Below, piece after piece: positions 13,924 to 26,122 of a DNA stretch of 64,000 nt. Every line of letters starts with the position of its first letter. Position 1 is the stretch's first letter. Position numbers and translations under genes: made by a program. Origin of the DNA: Bilabrum cf. latius (taxonomy: Eukaryota; Bigyra: Bicosoecida; Bigyra; Bicosoecida); NCBI GenBank assembly GCA_965178125.1, contig OZ237747.1, positions 310,001 to 374,000 on the forward strand, read 5' to 3'. Below the pieces are notes generated by a model. That model saw only the letters and a program-made list of their open reading frames with translations, was not told the DNA's origin and searched no databases.

Positions 13924-16900
13924 TTACTCTTCACCATCACGTTGGATCTGCCCATTTTGTCCCGGCATCGCATCGGGCTACCGCCTCCTGACGTGGACGC
14001 GGCCTTTGGCACACGGTGCGACGCAAAGGTAAGCCACACGCACGCAGAGCGGTGGAGATCCGCCCTGTTGAATGCCGGGCCCATGACCGCCATCTCTCGC
14101 TAGCTGATCGGGCGCTGCCGCCAAGGGTACTAGGAAGCACACGAGTGCAAGAGAAGCCGCCAGCGCCGCCAGCGCCGCCCTCACAGCAAGCGCAAACACT
14201 CTCCAGTCGCCTGCCAGCAGCGGAAACGGACCTACGAATCGATAGGGGAAGCTCACGATACCGCCAGCATCAGCATCACGTTCATTTTCTATTCTACCCA
14301 AATTGGAAGCTCCTTTGCTATCGTCGTCAGCCTCTTCTGCGCCAGTCTGCGCACCACTCTCACCGCCGCCGTCAACCCCATCGGGCTGCATCTGCCCTCT
14401 GTCCCCACCGCTCGCGCCCCCCTGGCCCCGCCCAGCAGCCGCCCCTCTTCCTTGCCCCTGTCCCTGTGCCTGCATCATTGCCTGGTACTCCTCCATCTGC
14501 CTCCTCTCGTGCTCCATCCTCTCCTCTGCATCCTGGAAGACCTCGGGAGCTGCGTCTCCCCAGAACCAGTGAGACCTCTCGTTCCTCCACGCTCGCAGCT
14601 CCTCGTCTGTCAGTGCAGGGAGCGGTGACAGCACGGCACTCACAAAGTCAACGGACATATCGATCATGCCTGCCGTGTGCCGCCACCGCCACGGCTCTAG
14701 TTCCTCTTCCGTTGCGTTCACGGCAGCAGGGAGCTCCGCGTGCGCCCCTGCAGCCAGCACCGTCGTGCGCCCGCCCCCCGCAGCCAAGCTGGCAAGTGCC
14801 CATTTTGCAATGAGCTGCACCCTTCGCACCGCCACAGGCCACCACCCCAGATAGTCCCGCTGCAGGCAGTCGTCCAGGGACAGCCACGCCTCGGAGAAGT
14901 TGCGCGGGACGGGAGCCTGTGCGGGAGCGGTGGGGAGAATTGGAGGCTCATCGGTACTTGGCGTGCCATGAGGTGCCGGTAGCTCGGCCATGAGAGTCGC
15001 CAGAGACACGGCCGCATGGCCGTCCAGGAGGGCCACCGCTCGCTGATACCATTGCACGGCCGTCGTCAAGTTCTTCTCGCAGTCTCCGGGCCAGCCCTCT
15101 AGGTGGCAGTCGCCCATCCTCCGGGCTGCGCGGGCCGTGCCCATCTTGTGCGACCACTCGTACAGGTGAAAGGCGGTGTAATTTGACACCCATGCGTTCC
15201 ACACCGCATCGCTGCTCGATGCAGCCACCCAGGCACCTGCCAGCGCGATGTGTTTGCGCTGTGATGACGTCGGAGGCGCGGGGATGACTGGCAGTCGTAA
15301 ACGGCGCGCTTTTCCGGGAGCGGGCAACCGACTCGCGCTGTCTTGGTCGTCGTCGCTTTCCTATTCCCTGCCTAGTGCTTCCAGCAGGATGGAGCCGGCA
15401 ACTGGTGCGATCGAATGATTCTCTCCATCTTCCGCTCGCGCTCCACGGCCTGCTTCAAGAAACGCTCGACTGCGCATGGACCAGGTATTCGCTACTACGC
15501 TGTCGACACAGCCCACGAGCAGGGAAGGCTGGCTAGAGACGTGACCGGCCGTCCTTGCGATCAGCTCGCGGTCTGCCGCGTCTTGCTCTTCTATTCCCAC
15601 GACCAAGCCTTGCCAGTCCTGCACTGCCAGTCTTCTCTTCTGCACGCACGATCGGAGCACCTTGGCTGCCTCGAATCGGTGCTGATACGAGGGCTCTTGC
15701 TCGTGCAAGAAAAAACCCAGCGTCTGATCGATGGGAACTGACGCGCCTGCCCGCTCCCACGGTGCTCCCACCGGAGCGGTGCCAGCAAGCGCGACGTCAG
15801 CCACGAGAGCGGCACCTGCGCGGCCCAGTCCATCCCTCAGCACGTGCGCCACCTTGATCGGGTCTAGCTCGGTGCTGAGGGCGCGAAGCTAGGGATAGCT
15901 GGCTGTGTCGTCGGCCCCCTGGCAACCTGATGCGGTCTCATTGGCGAAGCATGCCCTTGGAGGCGTTGAAAGACGAATCGAGCCGTTCATCAGGTGAGCA
16001 GTGCTGGGGGCAGTACCATGCTAACTCCAGGCGCTGGCAAGGGAGATGGCCACGGCACGGCAGTCCGGCATGCTGCCAGACGAGCAGTCGTCCGGCACGA
16101 CCAGAGCCTGAGAAATGCTGCTTCCAGCTCTAGCAACTGCTGCTGGACTTGATTCTTCAGGCGAGTGCTCGAACGGAGTAGTCCCGAATCCCACGGCGCC
16201 GCCAATCACAGTGTCCTTCCCAACCAGGCTTCTACCCAGCTCGGTCCACTCGTTTTGGGGGCCATTACTAGAGTCAACCGATCGCAGTATGCCTTGCCTC
16301 GGCACCTCATGCGAGGCAAACTCACTGAGTATCCGCATCGACCCGTAAGCGAAGGGAGGTCCAAGGAAGGGCCGCCCGTGCCCTCGCTCCAGCAAGAAGC
16401 CCAGGTTGTCTGCGGCCGATTCAATTCCCATCGCACTGAGCATCGCGTAATGCCGGACCGCAGCGTCATAGTCCACAGCAGCGAATTCATCATCGTCCAT
16501 ACTTTCGGACAAAGTGCCGTCTGCCGCAACTTCATCGCCGCTCGCATCCTCCTTGACACGGTCTGGCTACCCTAAGTGCGCCCCAGCCCCAACGGTTTGC
16601 GCCCCGAATGGCATGGCTCCCTCTTGCATGTCCCGCGCCGTGCCAGCCCCAACCGCTGCGCCGCTGCCCCAGCTCTTCGGCTTTGTGGCAGCCGCAAGCG
16701 AGCTCATCAATTGCTGCACGCGAACGAGCGCCTCCGACAGGACACCCTCGACCACTGACTCCTCAGGCATCGATCCGGTGCCAGTCGCAGCCGTGTACGC
16801 GGTGTCCTCCGAGACGAGAGTGTAGAACTTCCACGCGCCCCGCTAGGCCACTGCCTCAAAGTGCTCCGCCGCCGCCGTGCAGTTGCTGTCCACGCCCCAT

Positions 16901-19683
16901 CCGTTGTAGTGCACCAGCCCGAGGTTCGCGGTGGCAGACAAGCTGCCCGACTGCGCCGCCTGCTCCAGGTACTCTTTGGCCTTGGTGTAGTTGCGCGCAG
17001 TGCCCTCCCCGTTCAAGTACATGACTGCAACGTTGGATGCTGACTGGAAGTCACCGGCCTTTGCGCCCTTTAGGAAGTACTTGAAGGCACGCCGCAGGTC
17101 TGGCTCCACACCGGTGCCCTGCAGGTACATGTAACCCAGGCCGGACCAGGCCGCCTGTTCGCCGAGCTCGGCTGATTTGCGGTAGAAGTACAGCGCCGCG
17201 TCCGTGCTGGGCGCTCCTTGAAACCTGTCGATGGCCTCGTCCAGCGACAGATCCAGCAGATCTGACAGCCTGGGATCATCAGGGATTGCTTCGTCGTCGT
17301 CATCCTCGTCGCCATCGTTCTTGCCACGGTTCCCATCCGAACTGCCACGAGTATTGCCGTCTTCGGAATCCTGCTGATGAACACCATCCTCTGCATCTTG
17401 ATCCAAATCTTCGCCTGCAAAAGCACCGACAGACCCTCCAGGACCATTCATTCCGCCCGCCTGCCCCCCACCCCCATCCCCACCGCCGCCGCGACCCATC
17501 CCTTCCTAGTGTCCTGGCCCCAATCCACCCCCACCACCAACATGCCCCCCATGCTGTCCGCCCGCACCTGCATGGTCACCACCAGCTGCAGGTCCAACGT
17601 CGTTGGCCCCTGCACCGACACCTACCCCACCGCCAGCAGCTGCCGCAGCCCCAAGTCCTGCTCCAGCCGCACCGCCAACCCCACCGCCAGCAGCTGCCGG
17701 AGCCCCAAGTCCTGCTCCAGCCGCACCGCCACCCCCACCGCCTTGCAGCCCTCCATCCATGCCAACGTCTGCCTGCGCCCACTCCTACTCACCTCCATCC
17801 ATGAAGCGACCTTGGTTGCCACCGAGCCCATCGCCACCGCCATCGCCATCGCCACCGTCATCTGGCCCAAGGCCGTCCCCTGCACCATCGTCCCAGCCCA
17901 TCCTATTCAGGTGCATCATCGCGAGGTTGTGCATGGCACTGGCACTCTCCTGCTTTGCAGCAAGCTCGAACATCTCCCTCGCCCTGACGTGGTCCTGCTC
18001 CACCCCAGCCGCCGGGTCCCCGTGAAAGTACGTCTCTCCCAGCACCTCGGCCGCCTCTAGATCTCCCGTGTCCTGCAACCGCTCGTACATGGCGATGTTG
18101 TCCGCCCTCGAGTGCTCGCTCACGGCTGTCTGGCTGTCCTCGAACAGCTCCCACAGGAAAGGATGCTGCGCCCGATCGTTCGTCTGCACCTCATCGTCGC
18201 TGGCTGCCTCCATGGCGAGCTCCACGAGGTACTGGACAGCGGCCTCGCAATTGGTCGTCAGTCCGTCGCGGCCATGAAGCTGCCTCTTGCCGTAAGCAAG
18301 CATTGCAACTCTGTGTCGCTTGCGCGCCAGATCACCGAGTATAGCAACCGCCTGCGCGTCGCTCGCCAACAGCGGAGCGTTGGCCCTGGCCAGGTGCAGC
18401 AGCGCCATCGTGAGCAGGCCTTCCTCCAGCGCTTCGATGTCAGAGGCGACTCCGTCCCCCATCAGCACGGCGTCCGGCAGAGCCACGCCCATCGCGGTGC
18501 CCACAAACCCATCGAAGAGGATTTGGTTGTGCTGCAGCCGCTGAACCATGCCCGCCTGCTGCTGCATGGCCTGGTTGGCCATCTTCTAAAGAGTCGAGTG
18601 TGCGAGCCACGCACCAGTGGCGAGTAGGAGGTACGCGTCCTCGGGCCCACGCAGCCGGAGCAAGGGCCGAGACACATTCGCGAGGCAGCTCGACGCACCT
18701 GGTCGAAGAGGTGCCCCAGGACTTGGCAATGGCGTCGCAGTAGCGTCTCCTGCTGACATGTGCGCCTCTCCGGCTGCAGCTTCGGCGTCCTGCAAGTGAC
18801 CGTTGCTGGCCAGTTCATGGTCCTGAGCACCCTCGCTGCTGGACGCAAGATGGTCTGGGTCTTCCTCGCTGTCAATGCCACTAGCATGCTTCAAGTGCTT
18901 TCGTTTCTGCTCAGCGGCTCGATCTGCGGCGACTTTGGCCTAGCACTCGACGTGTGCTGCAAGCATGGTCCGCGCTTGCAGCAGCTGGTCCGCCTCCTCC
19001 CACAGAGCTGCCGGGGCACGTCTACGCGGCGCAAACAAGTACAGGTTCCCGAGAAGCACGCGAGCAGCGGAATGTCCACTGCCGGCACATCGTGCGAGCG
19101 TGCGGACGCCAGCTCGCACTAGGCTATCCTTGTCGGCGTCAGTGAGGCCGCCGCCCTGGGCGGCATCAGCCTCCTGGTCGCTTCTTTTGCCACTCGTGTT
19201 GGAATCAACATTCTCGCTGCTTTGATGAAACGACTACTACGAAACCCTTCTACTTCCTCGCCCACTCAAGTCTCGAAGGGTTTGGAGGTCGTCCTGGCCT
19301 GGATCCTGCTCGCCAGGTGGCGCAGTGGTCGTTCGATGCTCGATTTTACCGAGGCTAGTCTTCCACATGGAGTTTCCACGCCGCCCCCGAACGCCCGGAC
19401 GTGACGATCTGCCAGACTCATCCGAATCGTACCCCTCTTCGTCTTCAGGATCAACCATAGCCCAATACTGCTGTCTAACATTCGTTGCAACTTCCAGTCC
19501 TGCCTCATACAACCCAACCTGGGCCGATTGATACGCCTTCTCGCAAAAATGCGCTAGCGGTAATCCTAACTATATCTACCCAGCCTAGTCACTACCCTGT
19601 GAAAAGGCCTGTGGGTCGATTCTACGCTGCGACACAGCTCCAATAGACACGAAAAACGACAGAAAGGCTAATTTTGGCCACAT
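13924..19683 (-). CDS. SEL1L/Hrd3-like ER-associated degradation protein, 1919 aa
   Basis: Likely the lumenal adaptor of an Hrd1-type ubiquitin ligase in ER quality control. The start at 19683 gives a typical signal peptide (MWPKLAFLSFFVSIGAVS). Many Sel1-type helical repeats follow, such as SGLGYMYLQGTGVEPDL and NLGLVHYNGWGVD near 16,900-17,150 and others at 18,000-19,500. Long Gly- and acidic-rich linkers separate the repeat blocks. A hydrophobic segment near the C-terminus (around 14,130-14,210) fits the single membrane anchor of Hrd3. TAG occurs many times in frame, twice consecutively near 19,235. The stop is TAA at 13924-13926. SEL1L proteins are usually ~800 aa, so the linkers are unusual. 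Membership of the Sel1 superfamily is sure; the ERAD role rests on layout. Confidence 0.82.
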
Positions 19684-19890
19684 TTTGCCTTTCCACCCGA
19701 GACTTATGGATGCAAGTTCAAATATGAGCAATATAATAATCCTTTACTGCGCAGGACGACTGTGGTAGCCGACTACACGATGTCAAAAGGCCAGTTCGCA
19801 ACCAGCGGTTGCAACCAAAGTAACACGTAACAAAAACTGCTTTGACGAAATGTGGCAGTCAACCTGTACAAGCAAAAGTACGTCTTAATC
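19684..19890. promoter_or_regulatory. Bidirectional promoter region, AT-richer than flanks
   Basis: The 207 bp between the divergent SEL1L-like and CCT6 start codons are clearly richer in A+T than both genes. No specific element is assigned. Confidence 0.35.
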
Positions 19891-21792
19891 ATGGCGTCCT
19901 CTTCGCTGCATTTGGTAAACCCCAAGGCTGAGGTTATGAAGCGTGCTTAGGCCCTCATGATCAATGTAAACGCCGCGAAGGGAATGTCAGAGGTATTGAA
20001 GACAAACCTTGGTGAGTTTCACTAGCTCTATTTGAGATTCAACACGATTCTATTCGGTTGGGATAGCTACTATGTTAATTGTAGTGTACAAAAATAGCCT
20101 GTCATGCGAGTTGGAGACCGCTCGCTCCCTGGTGATCTTGCCGTGTGACATCTTGAACTATCTGCACTTCGAACCGAATTGTAGCATTCCCCGCCCGCAG
20201 GCCCAAAGGGGACGCTGAAGATGCTGGTAGGGGGAGCGGGAGACATTAGGTTAACAAAGGATGGCAACGTGTTGCTTCATCAGATGCAGATTTAGCATCC
20301 CACGGCTATCATGATTGCTCGGGCAGCCACTGCTCAGGACGATGAGACTGGCGACGGGACAACCTCCACAGTTTTGTTCACAGGAGAGCTTTTGAAGTTT
20401 GCGGAGAGATACATCAGCGATGTGAGCCATATTCTGTTCTTCTAACCCCCCCCCTCAACTGTCCTTCGCTAGCTTCTGCCCTCAGAGCTCGCTGTCGTTC
20501 CACCTGAGCCGCTGCGCGTTTCGCAGGGAGTGCATCCTCGCATTATCGCCGACGGTTTCGACCTTGCTCGCAAGCATTCCATTGCATTCTTGGAGGGCTT
20601 CTAGGTCCCCAAGCCAGAGGCGCACCTGGATCGGGAGCTGCTGTGCTCGGTGGCCCGCACCAGCCTGCGCTCCAAGCTGCTCCCGACAATGGCGGACCAG
20701 CTGACCGAGATCGTGACCGATGCCGTGCTGTCCATCCGCAAGGACGACGAGCCCATCGATCTCCACATGGTGGAGCGCATGCACATGGAGCACCGCAGCG
20801 ACGCCGACTCTAGGCTGGTCAAGGGCCTGGTGCTGGACCACGGCTCGAGACACCCCGACATGCCCAAGCGGCTGGAGAACTGCTACATCCTCACCGCCAA
20901 CATCTCCCTCGAGTACGAGAAGACCGAGATGAAGGGCGGATTCGTGTACAGCACCGCCGCAGAGCGCGAGTCCCTCGTTGCCGCGGAGAGGCGGTGGGTG
21001 GACGAGCGCGTGGAGAAGATCCTCGAGCTCAAGCGCAAGGTGTGCACCAAGGAGAACGGCAAGACCTTCGTGATCATCAACCAGAAGGGGATCGACCCCA
21101 TCTCTCTGCACGCCCTCGCCAAGGAGAACGTGATCGCGCTGCGGAGGGCCAAGCGCAGGAACATGGAGAGGCTGATGCTCGCGTGCGGCGGGTACCAGGT
21201 CAACTCGACGGAGGACCTGACGGAGGACGTGCTGGGGCAGGCTGGCGTGGTCTTCGAGGAGGTGCTGGGAGAGACCAAGTACACCTTCGTGGAGGACGTG
21301 AAGAACCCAGGCAGCGTGACCATTTTGATGAAGGGTCCCAACAAGCACACCATTGCGCAGCTCAAGGACGCAGTGAGGGATGGTCTCAGGGCGGTGAAGA
21401 ACACGCTCGAGGACGCGTCCGTGGTGCCCGGGGCGGGCGCATTCGAGGTGGCGCTGGCGCAGTCCCTCAAGGGGTACGCCAAGGAGGTGGAGGGCAAGCC
21501 CAAGCTGGGCGTGCTGGCCTTCGCGGAGGCCGTCATGGTGGTGCCCAGGATCCTCGCGGAGAACAGCGGGTTCGACGTGAGCGACGTCCTCCTGCGGCTG
21601 GAGGAGGAGCAGGCCAAGACAGGGGTCAAGGCGGGTCTGGACCTCGAGACCGGCAAGCCCATGGTGCCTGAGGAGCTCGGCATCTGGGACAACGCCCGCG
21701 TGAAGAGACAGGTAATCCAGCTCGGCCAGGTGCTCGCGTCGCAGCTGCTGCTCGTGGACGAGGTGCTGCGTGCGGGACGCGGAAGCCGATGA
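19891..21792 (+). CDS. CCT6: T-complex protein 1 subunit zeta (CCT6), three exons, 535 aa
   Basis: A subunit of the cytosolic TRiC/CCT chaperonin that folds actin and tubulin. Exons are 19891-20011, 20201-20421 and 20527-21792; the introns (189 and 105 bp) begin GTGAG and end CAG. The ATPase signatures [10 protein letters not shown] and [25 protein letters not shown] and the C-terminal [12 protein letters not shown] are all present, and the length is normal for the family. Three TAG codons lie in frame. The one at 20293-20295 falls exactly on the near-invariant Gln of MQIQxPTA and is one of the best proofs of the code change. The stop is TGA. The gene converges on UGDH with 180 bp between them. 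Confidence 0.97.
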
Positions 21793-21972
21793 GCTGTCGA
21801 AACAAGGTGCCAGTATCGATTGTGACGCGAGTTGACAGAGCAAGAAACTCTGTTGGTGCATCCGGCTGCCGTACTAAGCTCAAATTCTCTGTTTTGCTGA
21901 CACATCCAAGAGTCGAGGCGACCGAGCTCATGTAGAGCCTATCGCCAGCAACAGGACACGACAAACCGAAAT

Positions 21973-23683
21973 TCATGTCGCCTTCTTGATTGGCTTTCCG
22001 ATGGCGTACACCTCGAAGCCGATGGCTCGAAGGTCGTCATGGGGCAGGATGTTGCGCCCATCGAACACAAAGGCGGGCTTGGGCATCCCGTCGTAGATCC
22101 GCTTGTAGTCGAGAGTCTTGAACTCGTCCCACTCGGTCATGACGCAGATGGCATGCGCCCCCTTGCACGCCTCGTACACGTCGGACACGAGCGGCAGGGA
22201 GTTGTCCAGCCCGCGGTAGTCGTCCTTCGTGACGCCCATGGTGTACTCCATCTCCATGAGCATAGACTCGCGAGACACCTTGGGGTCGTACACGGATACC
22301 TTCGCCCTCTCCTCCAACAGAGACTTTGCCACGTAGGCGGCGGCCGTCTCCCTCGTGTCCCCCGTGTCCTTCTTGAAGGCGAAGCCGAGCATGGCGATGT
22401 TCTTGCCGGTCACGCTGCGGAACATGGTCTCCACCATGTTGTGCGCGAACCTCTCCTTCTGCCAGTCGTTCAGCTTGACCACCTGGTGCCAGTACTCGGC
22501 CACCTCGGTCAGGCCGTACCGCTGGCACAGGTACACGAGGTTGAGCACGTCCTTCTGGAAGCAAGAACCGCCGAAGCCCACGCTGGCCCTCAGGAACTTG
22601 GAGCCCACGCGGGTGTCGGTGCCGACCGCCCGGGAGATCTCGTCCACGTCCGCGCCGGTTGCCTCGCACACGGCAGAGAACGCGTTGATGCTGCTGATCC
22701 TCTGGGCCAGGAAGGCGTTGGCCGCGAGCTTGCTCAGCTCCGAGGACCAGGTGGACGTGGTGAGGATGCGCTCCCGGGGCACCCACTGCGAGTACACCGC
22801 CACCACGGTGGCCAGGGCCTTCTTGCCCGACTCGTCGCTCTCCCCGCCGATGAGCACGCGGTTGGGCTTCATGAGGTCGTCCACCGCGGTGCCCTCGGCG
22901 AGGAACTCGGGGTTGGAGAGGACGTCGAACTTGACGCCCTCCTGAGAGTTGGCGTCCAGGACGCGACGAAGGGTCTCGGCGGTGCGCACGGGCACGGTGC
23001 TCTTCTCGATGACGATCTTGCTCGTCTTTGCCAGGCGTCCGATGGTCCGGGCGCAGCTCTCCAGACGGCCAACATCGGCGGCCTTGCCGGCGCCGATGCC
23101 GTGCGTCTTCGTCGGCGTGTTCACCGATACAAAGATGATGTCGGCCTCTGCTACGTTCTTTTCGACTTCAGATGAGAAGAACAAGTTCTTGCCGCGGCAA
23201 GACTTCACAACCTCATCGAGACCTGGCTCATAGATGGGTAGCGTGTCGCTGTTCCACGCATCGATCCTCTGCAGGAAAGTTAAGAGCAACACTATAAACA
23301 GTAATATTCATATCATGAACCATTCCATTGGGAGTGTCCCTTTTCGCGGGAGATTGTGGCAAAAGCGAGCACCGCAGCCTCTCTCGGGAAAACAAGGCCA
23401 ACGCGCGTATCTGGCTGGCTCACAGCTTTGCTAATGTCAACCACTGTCACGGTCAGCATAGGGCAGTTCTTAGCAATCACAGCCATGGTGGGACCTCCGA
23501 CGTAACCTGCGGGATGAATTGATGCCACAATGGTTGAAAATCAAATGACTGGCGGTTTCGCGGAAAACAACTTCAACGCAACACCTGAGCCTGACCTGCG
23601 CCCATGCAGCAAATCTTGAGGCCCTTCACATCAGGGATTCCAGCTGCTGCTCCACCTGTTGCTGCACCAGAGACGGCTGCCAT
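21973..23683 (-). CDS. UGDH: UDP-glucose 6-dehydrogenase, three exons, 488 aa
   Basis: Oxidises UDP-glucose to UDP-glucuronate with two NAD+, feeding cell-surface polysaccharide synthesis. Exons are 23683-23596, 23506-23424 and 23268-21973, with introns of 89 and 155 bp. The spliced N-terminus reads [17 protein letters not shown], the Rossmann dinucleotide site. Later come [37 protein letters not shown] and the catalytic-Cys motif [10 protein letters not shown], then [14 protein letters not shown]. The length matches plant and animal enzymes. A short Ala/Gly-rich extension precedes the fold. The stop is TGA. Confidence 0.97.
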
Positions 23684-24217
23684 TTCTGTCGCTGCTTGAA
23701 TCGCTGAGATACGGCTCGGCCGTTGTGGCAGCGGCAAGTAATGCCTCACCGGGCGACCGGAGCACCCAGTCCCCAATCTCACCCTGATCAGGTCAAAGCA
23801 TGCGAGCGACCGCCGACCGAGCCTCAGGTCGAGATATCTCTGCGGAACGACCCGATGGCTTGGGTAGCAACATAATAGTACGCCTTGTCTCCGTCCGGCC
23901 GCGCGATCCGTCCTCGGCCGCTCTTGGAGTCGTACATGTAGGTGGCCAGCATGCCGGTCCCCTGCGGCCACGAGGAGGGGGGGCTCACGTCGTCGGGGCT
24001 GCCGGTCCAGTCCACCCACTGCACCTCGTAGTCACCCAGCCCCTCGAAGTGAGCGGCCACCGTCACGGCCCCGTTGGTAGGCTTCGCCACCGCACCGGTT
24101 GAGAGCCCGTTCGCCTTGGTCCGGATGGTTCCCTTGAACACCCCGATTCCTTTGTCCCAGTTGTCCCCTACCCAACAGGCCACAATCACCGTGTCACCAT
24201 CACCGGCACCCGCCGTG

Positions 24218-24267
24218 AAATCGACGTGGTCCATGTGCAGCGAAATCGACGTGGTCCATGTGCAGCG
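24218..24267. repeat. 25-bp perfect tandem duplication
   Basis: Two adjacent identical 25-base copies (24218-24242 and 24243-24267). Since 25 is not a multiple of three, the second copy shifts the coding frame of the fragment around it. Confidence 0.9.
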
Positions 24268-24459
24268 TCTCGTTGAACCACGCGTTGGCGTCCCCTCGCA
24301 TGGCCACCGCAGTGCTGGCGTTCAGCACGGACTGCCAGCTCGCGCCACCGTCCAGGCTGAGCAAGGTGCCGTTCCTGCTGATCGTGGTAAGGTATACGAG
24401 CCGGGTGACCGTGGATCCTCCCGCCTTTAGCTCCTTGGACCCCACCCGGAAAGCAGCAG

Positions 24460-24511
24460 CACCTGCACCTGCACCTGCACCTGCACCTGCACCTGCACCT
24501 GCACCTGCACC
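24460..24511. repeat. Hexanucleotide microsatellite (CACCTG)n
   Basis: About eight copies of a 6-bp unit, read as (Ala-Gly)n on the minus strand inside the propeller-like fragment. Confidence 0.85.
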
Positions 24512-24866
24512 GGCGGAACTCGGCACCTGCCAAGAGTACAGCCCGGTGAAACTGAGGTAGGGCAGCTTGGTCGCGTTGTATGTCCCGTTTTTTAAGGGCA
24601 CAGATGCAGGAGACCCGCGAACTTCATCTTGTCCCCCTTGTTGTCGTTGATGAACACGCACCCCGTCTCTGGTACCACTGCTACGTCGTTGACATAGGCG
24701 TGGGTCAGGTCGTACGTGCTGGTGAAACCGTTCCCGCCCCAAGAAAAATTCCTGCCCCCGGTCCCGCGGACCCACTGGGCTTCACCCCGAACGACTGGTT
24801 CTTCACCGGTCCACCTGAATGCGGTATTCATCTGACACTGCGAATGTACACACCACTTTCCCCATG

Positions 24867-25389
24867 CACCCGACTCGCCTCTCGTGGTCTTCTGTGGCAA
24901 AGGCTCGCCTCTCCGTTGCCGCCTAGCACCAGCACGTGCGCGGGGAACAGCGTGTGTACCACACTATGTACTCACGGGTCATGCAGGACCACTCAAGGAT
25001 CCTCGATTTTGTCTCGAAGGGATCGAGGAGGGCTGCAGCGAAGGCCAAACGGGCGCTCGCAAGGGCGGTCCGGGAGGACTTTGCCAGCCTGGCTGTAGGG
25101 GCAGCCGAAAACAACAACCTCGCCGTGGCGATCGCCAACGTCAAGGCAGGGTTGGCTCAGAACGGGCAGCAGGGCGGGGTGCCGGCAGCGGGCGCCGGAG
25201 GGAACGTGAACGCTGACGCTCCCCAGGGGGAAATGGGTCCCCAGGGTGGAGCTTAGGTGGTTTAGGCCATTGCAGCTGAAGCGTGAAGTCTGGTAGGTCC
25301 CGGGCCCTCGTTCCAGATGTTTCTTCGTGATAGCGTGCGCTTTTGAGTTGAGTTCACAAAATATCAGATCCCCCCACCCGACTGGCCTC
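24867..25389. mobile_element. ~0.5-kb insertion flanked by 15-bp near-identical direct repeats
   Basis: The left arm of an inverted repeat (24759-24876 plus 25375-25772) is interrupted here, while the right arm (27985-28485) is continuous. The insert is flanked by cacccgactcgcctc (24867-24881) and cacccgactggcctc (25375-25389), like a target-site duplication; the empty-site equivalent in the right arm has one copy. I see no terminal inverted repeats and no transposase in the insert. A recombination origin is also possible. Confidence 0.5.
24882..25286 (+). CDS. Small basic ORF inside the insertion, possibly a captured gene 3' end
   Basis: An open frame covers almost the whole insertion. It has three in-frame TAG codons and ends at TGA 25284-25286. 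The first Met codon is internal (in YHTMYSRV, about 24966), so this looks like the 3' part of a longer gene. The sequence has a basic helical stretch (GSRRAAAKAKRALARAVRED) and a Gly/Gln-rich tail. I do not recognise a family. Confidence 0.35.
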
Positions 25390-25856
25390 GTCGCCACATG
25401 GCTTCCTGTTCCTGTTCCTGTTCCCCACCCTAGGGACCGTGTGCTTTGCTCCCAGCATTGCCACCTTGGCCCTATCCTTTCAGCTTGCACGCGCCGGTCC
25501 TGGCCGACCTGCCGTGCGCCCCATCTGTCCACCCACCTGTTGGCCTTCTGCGTGCTGCTGGCCATGCAGTCCGCTGCCACCCGCGTCTCCCTCGTGCCTT
25601 GCACCTGGAGCCCCCATTCCTCCCGTTGTGTTCTCCCTGTTGACACCGCACTGTCGTCGCCTGTGCCGGTGCCCCCCTCTTCTTCTCCACCTCCTGTCCT
25701 CCTGCGCCCACCTCGTCTTCCGTCTCACCTCTGCTCCCCGTTGCTTCAATCCTGATGTCCGAGTACATATAAAAAATGTTGCAATTCGTTGATGACGCTG
25801 AGCGGCGCCGCGCAGCCTGGGCAGACTCGAGAGGACAATTTATAAAAAGAAAACGG

Positions 25857-26070
25857 TGGGGCTCCGTCCCCGGCGGACGGCCTCGGGTCGGGTCCGCCGC
25901 CGTCCGCCGGGGACGGGAGCCGACGGCCTCCGCGCCCATCCCCGGCGGACGGCTCATGGCCGTCCGCGGCGGACGATTGCGGACGGCCGTTACGGCGTTC
26001 CCGGCGATGGCGTCCGATGGGTCCGCTGCGGACGGGAGCCGACGGCGGCCCTCGCCGGTCCACCGTGACT
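25857..26070. repeat. GGACGG/CCGTCC-rich palindromic cluster
   Basis: About 210 bp dense in CCGTCC and GGACGG in both orientations, including repeated blocks such as ccccggcggacgg and gacgggagccgacggc. It lies upstream of the zinc-finger unit. I see no convincing coding sense. The gene-free stretch 25773-26460 otherwise holds a 50-bp motif shared with 35411-35463 and the 5' part of the duplicated zinc-finger unit. Confidence 0.6.
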
Positions 26071-26122
26071 GGAACTTTTTGACGGGCTGAGCTAAGTCCC
26101 CGGAGGTGTCCCTACAACACAA

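Larger units (their letters stand above)
23824..24831 (-). pseudogene. Frameshifted secreted beta-propeller-like gene fragment
   Basis: Three segments in different frames read as one protein. The first begins at the ATG at 24831 (MNTAFRWTGEEP) and continues through TYDLTHAYVNDVAVVPETG. The frame then changes near 24,600-24,640 into YLSFTGLYSWQVP and an Ala-Gly repeat, then SLDGGASWQS, an Asp-box-like sequence. It changes again at an exact 25-bp tandem duplication (24218-24267) before DTVIVACWVGDNWDKG and the TGA at 23824-23826. Many N-glycosylation sequons suggest an extracellular protein. No GT-AG intron repairs either break, so it is a pseudogene or contains assembly errors. It may be related to the intact sialidase-like gene at 35507-38659, but I cannot align them convincingly. 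Confidence 0.5.

Noticed and set aside
20482-21905. Long minus-strand ORFs opposite CCT6
   Set aside because: Antisense shadows of a GC-rich, highly conserved plus-strand gene.
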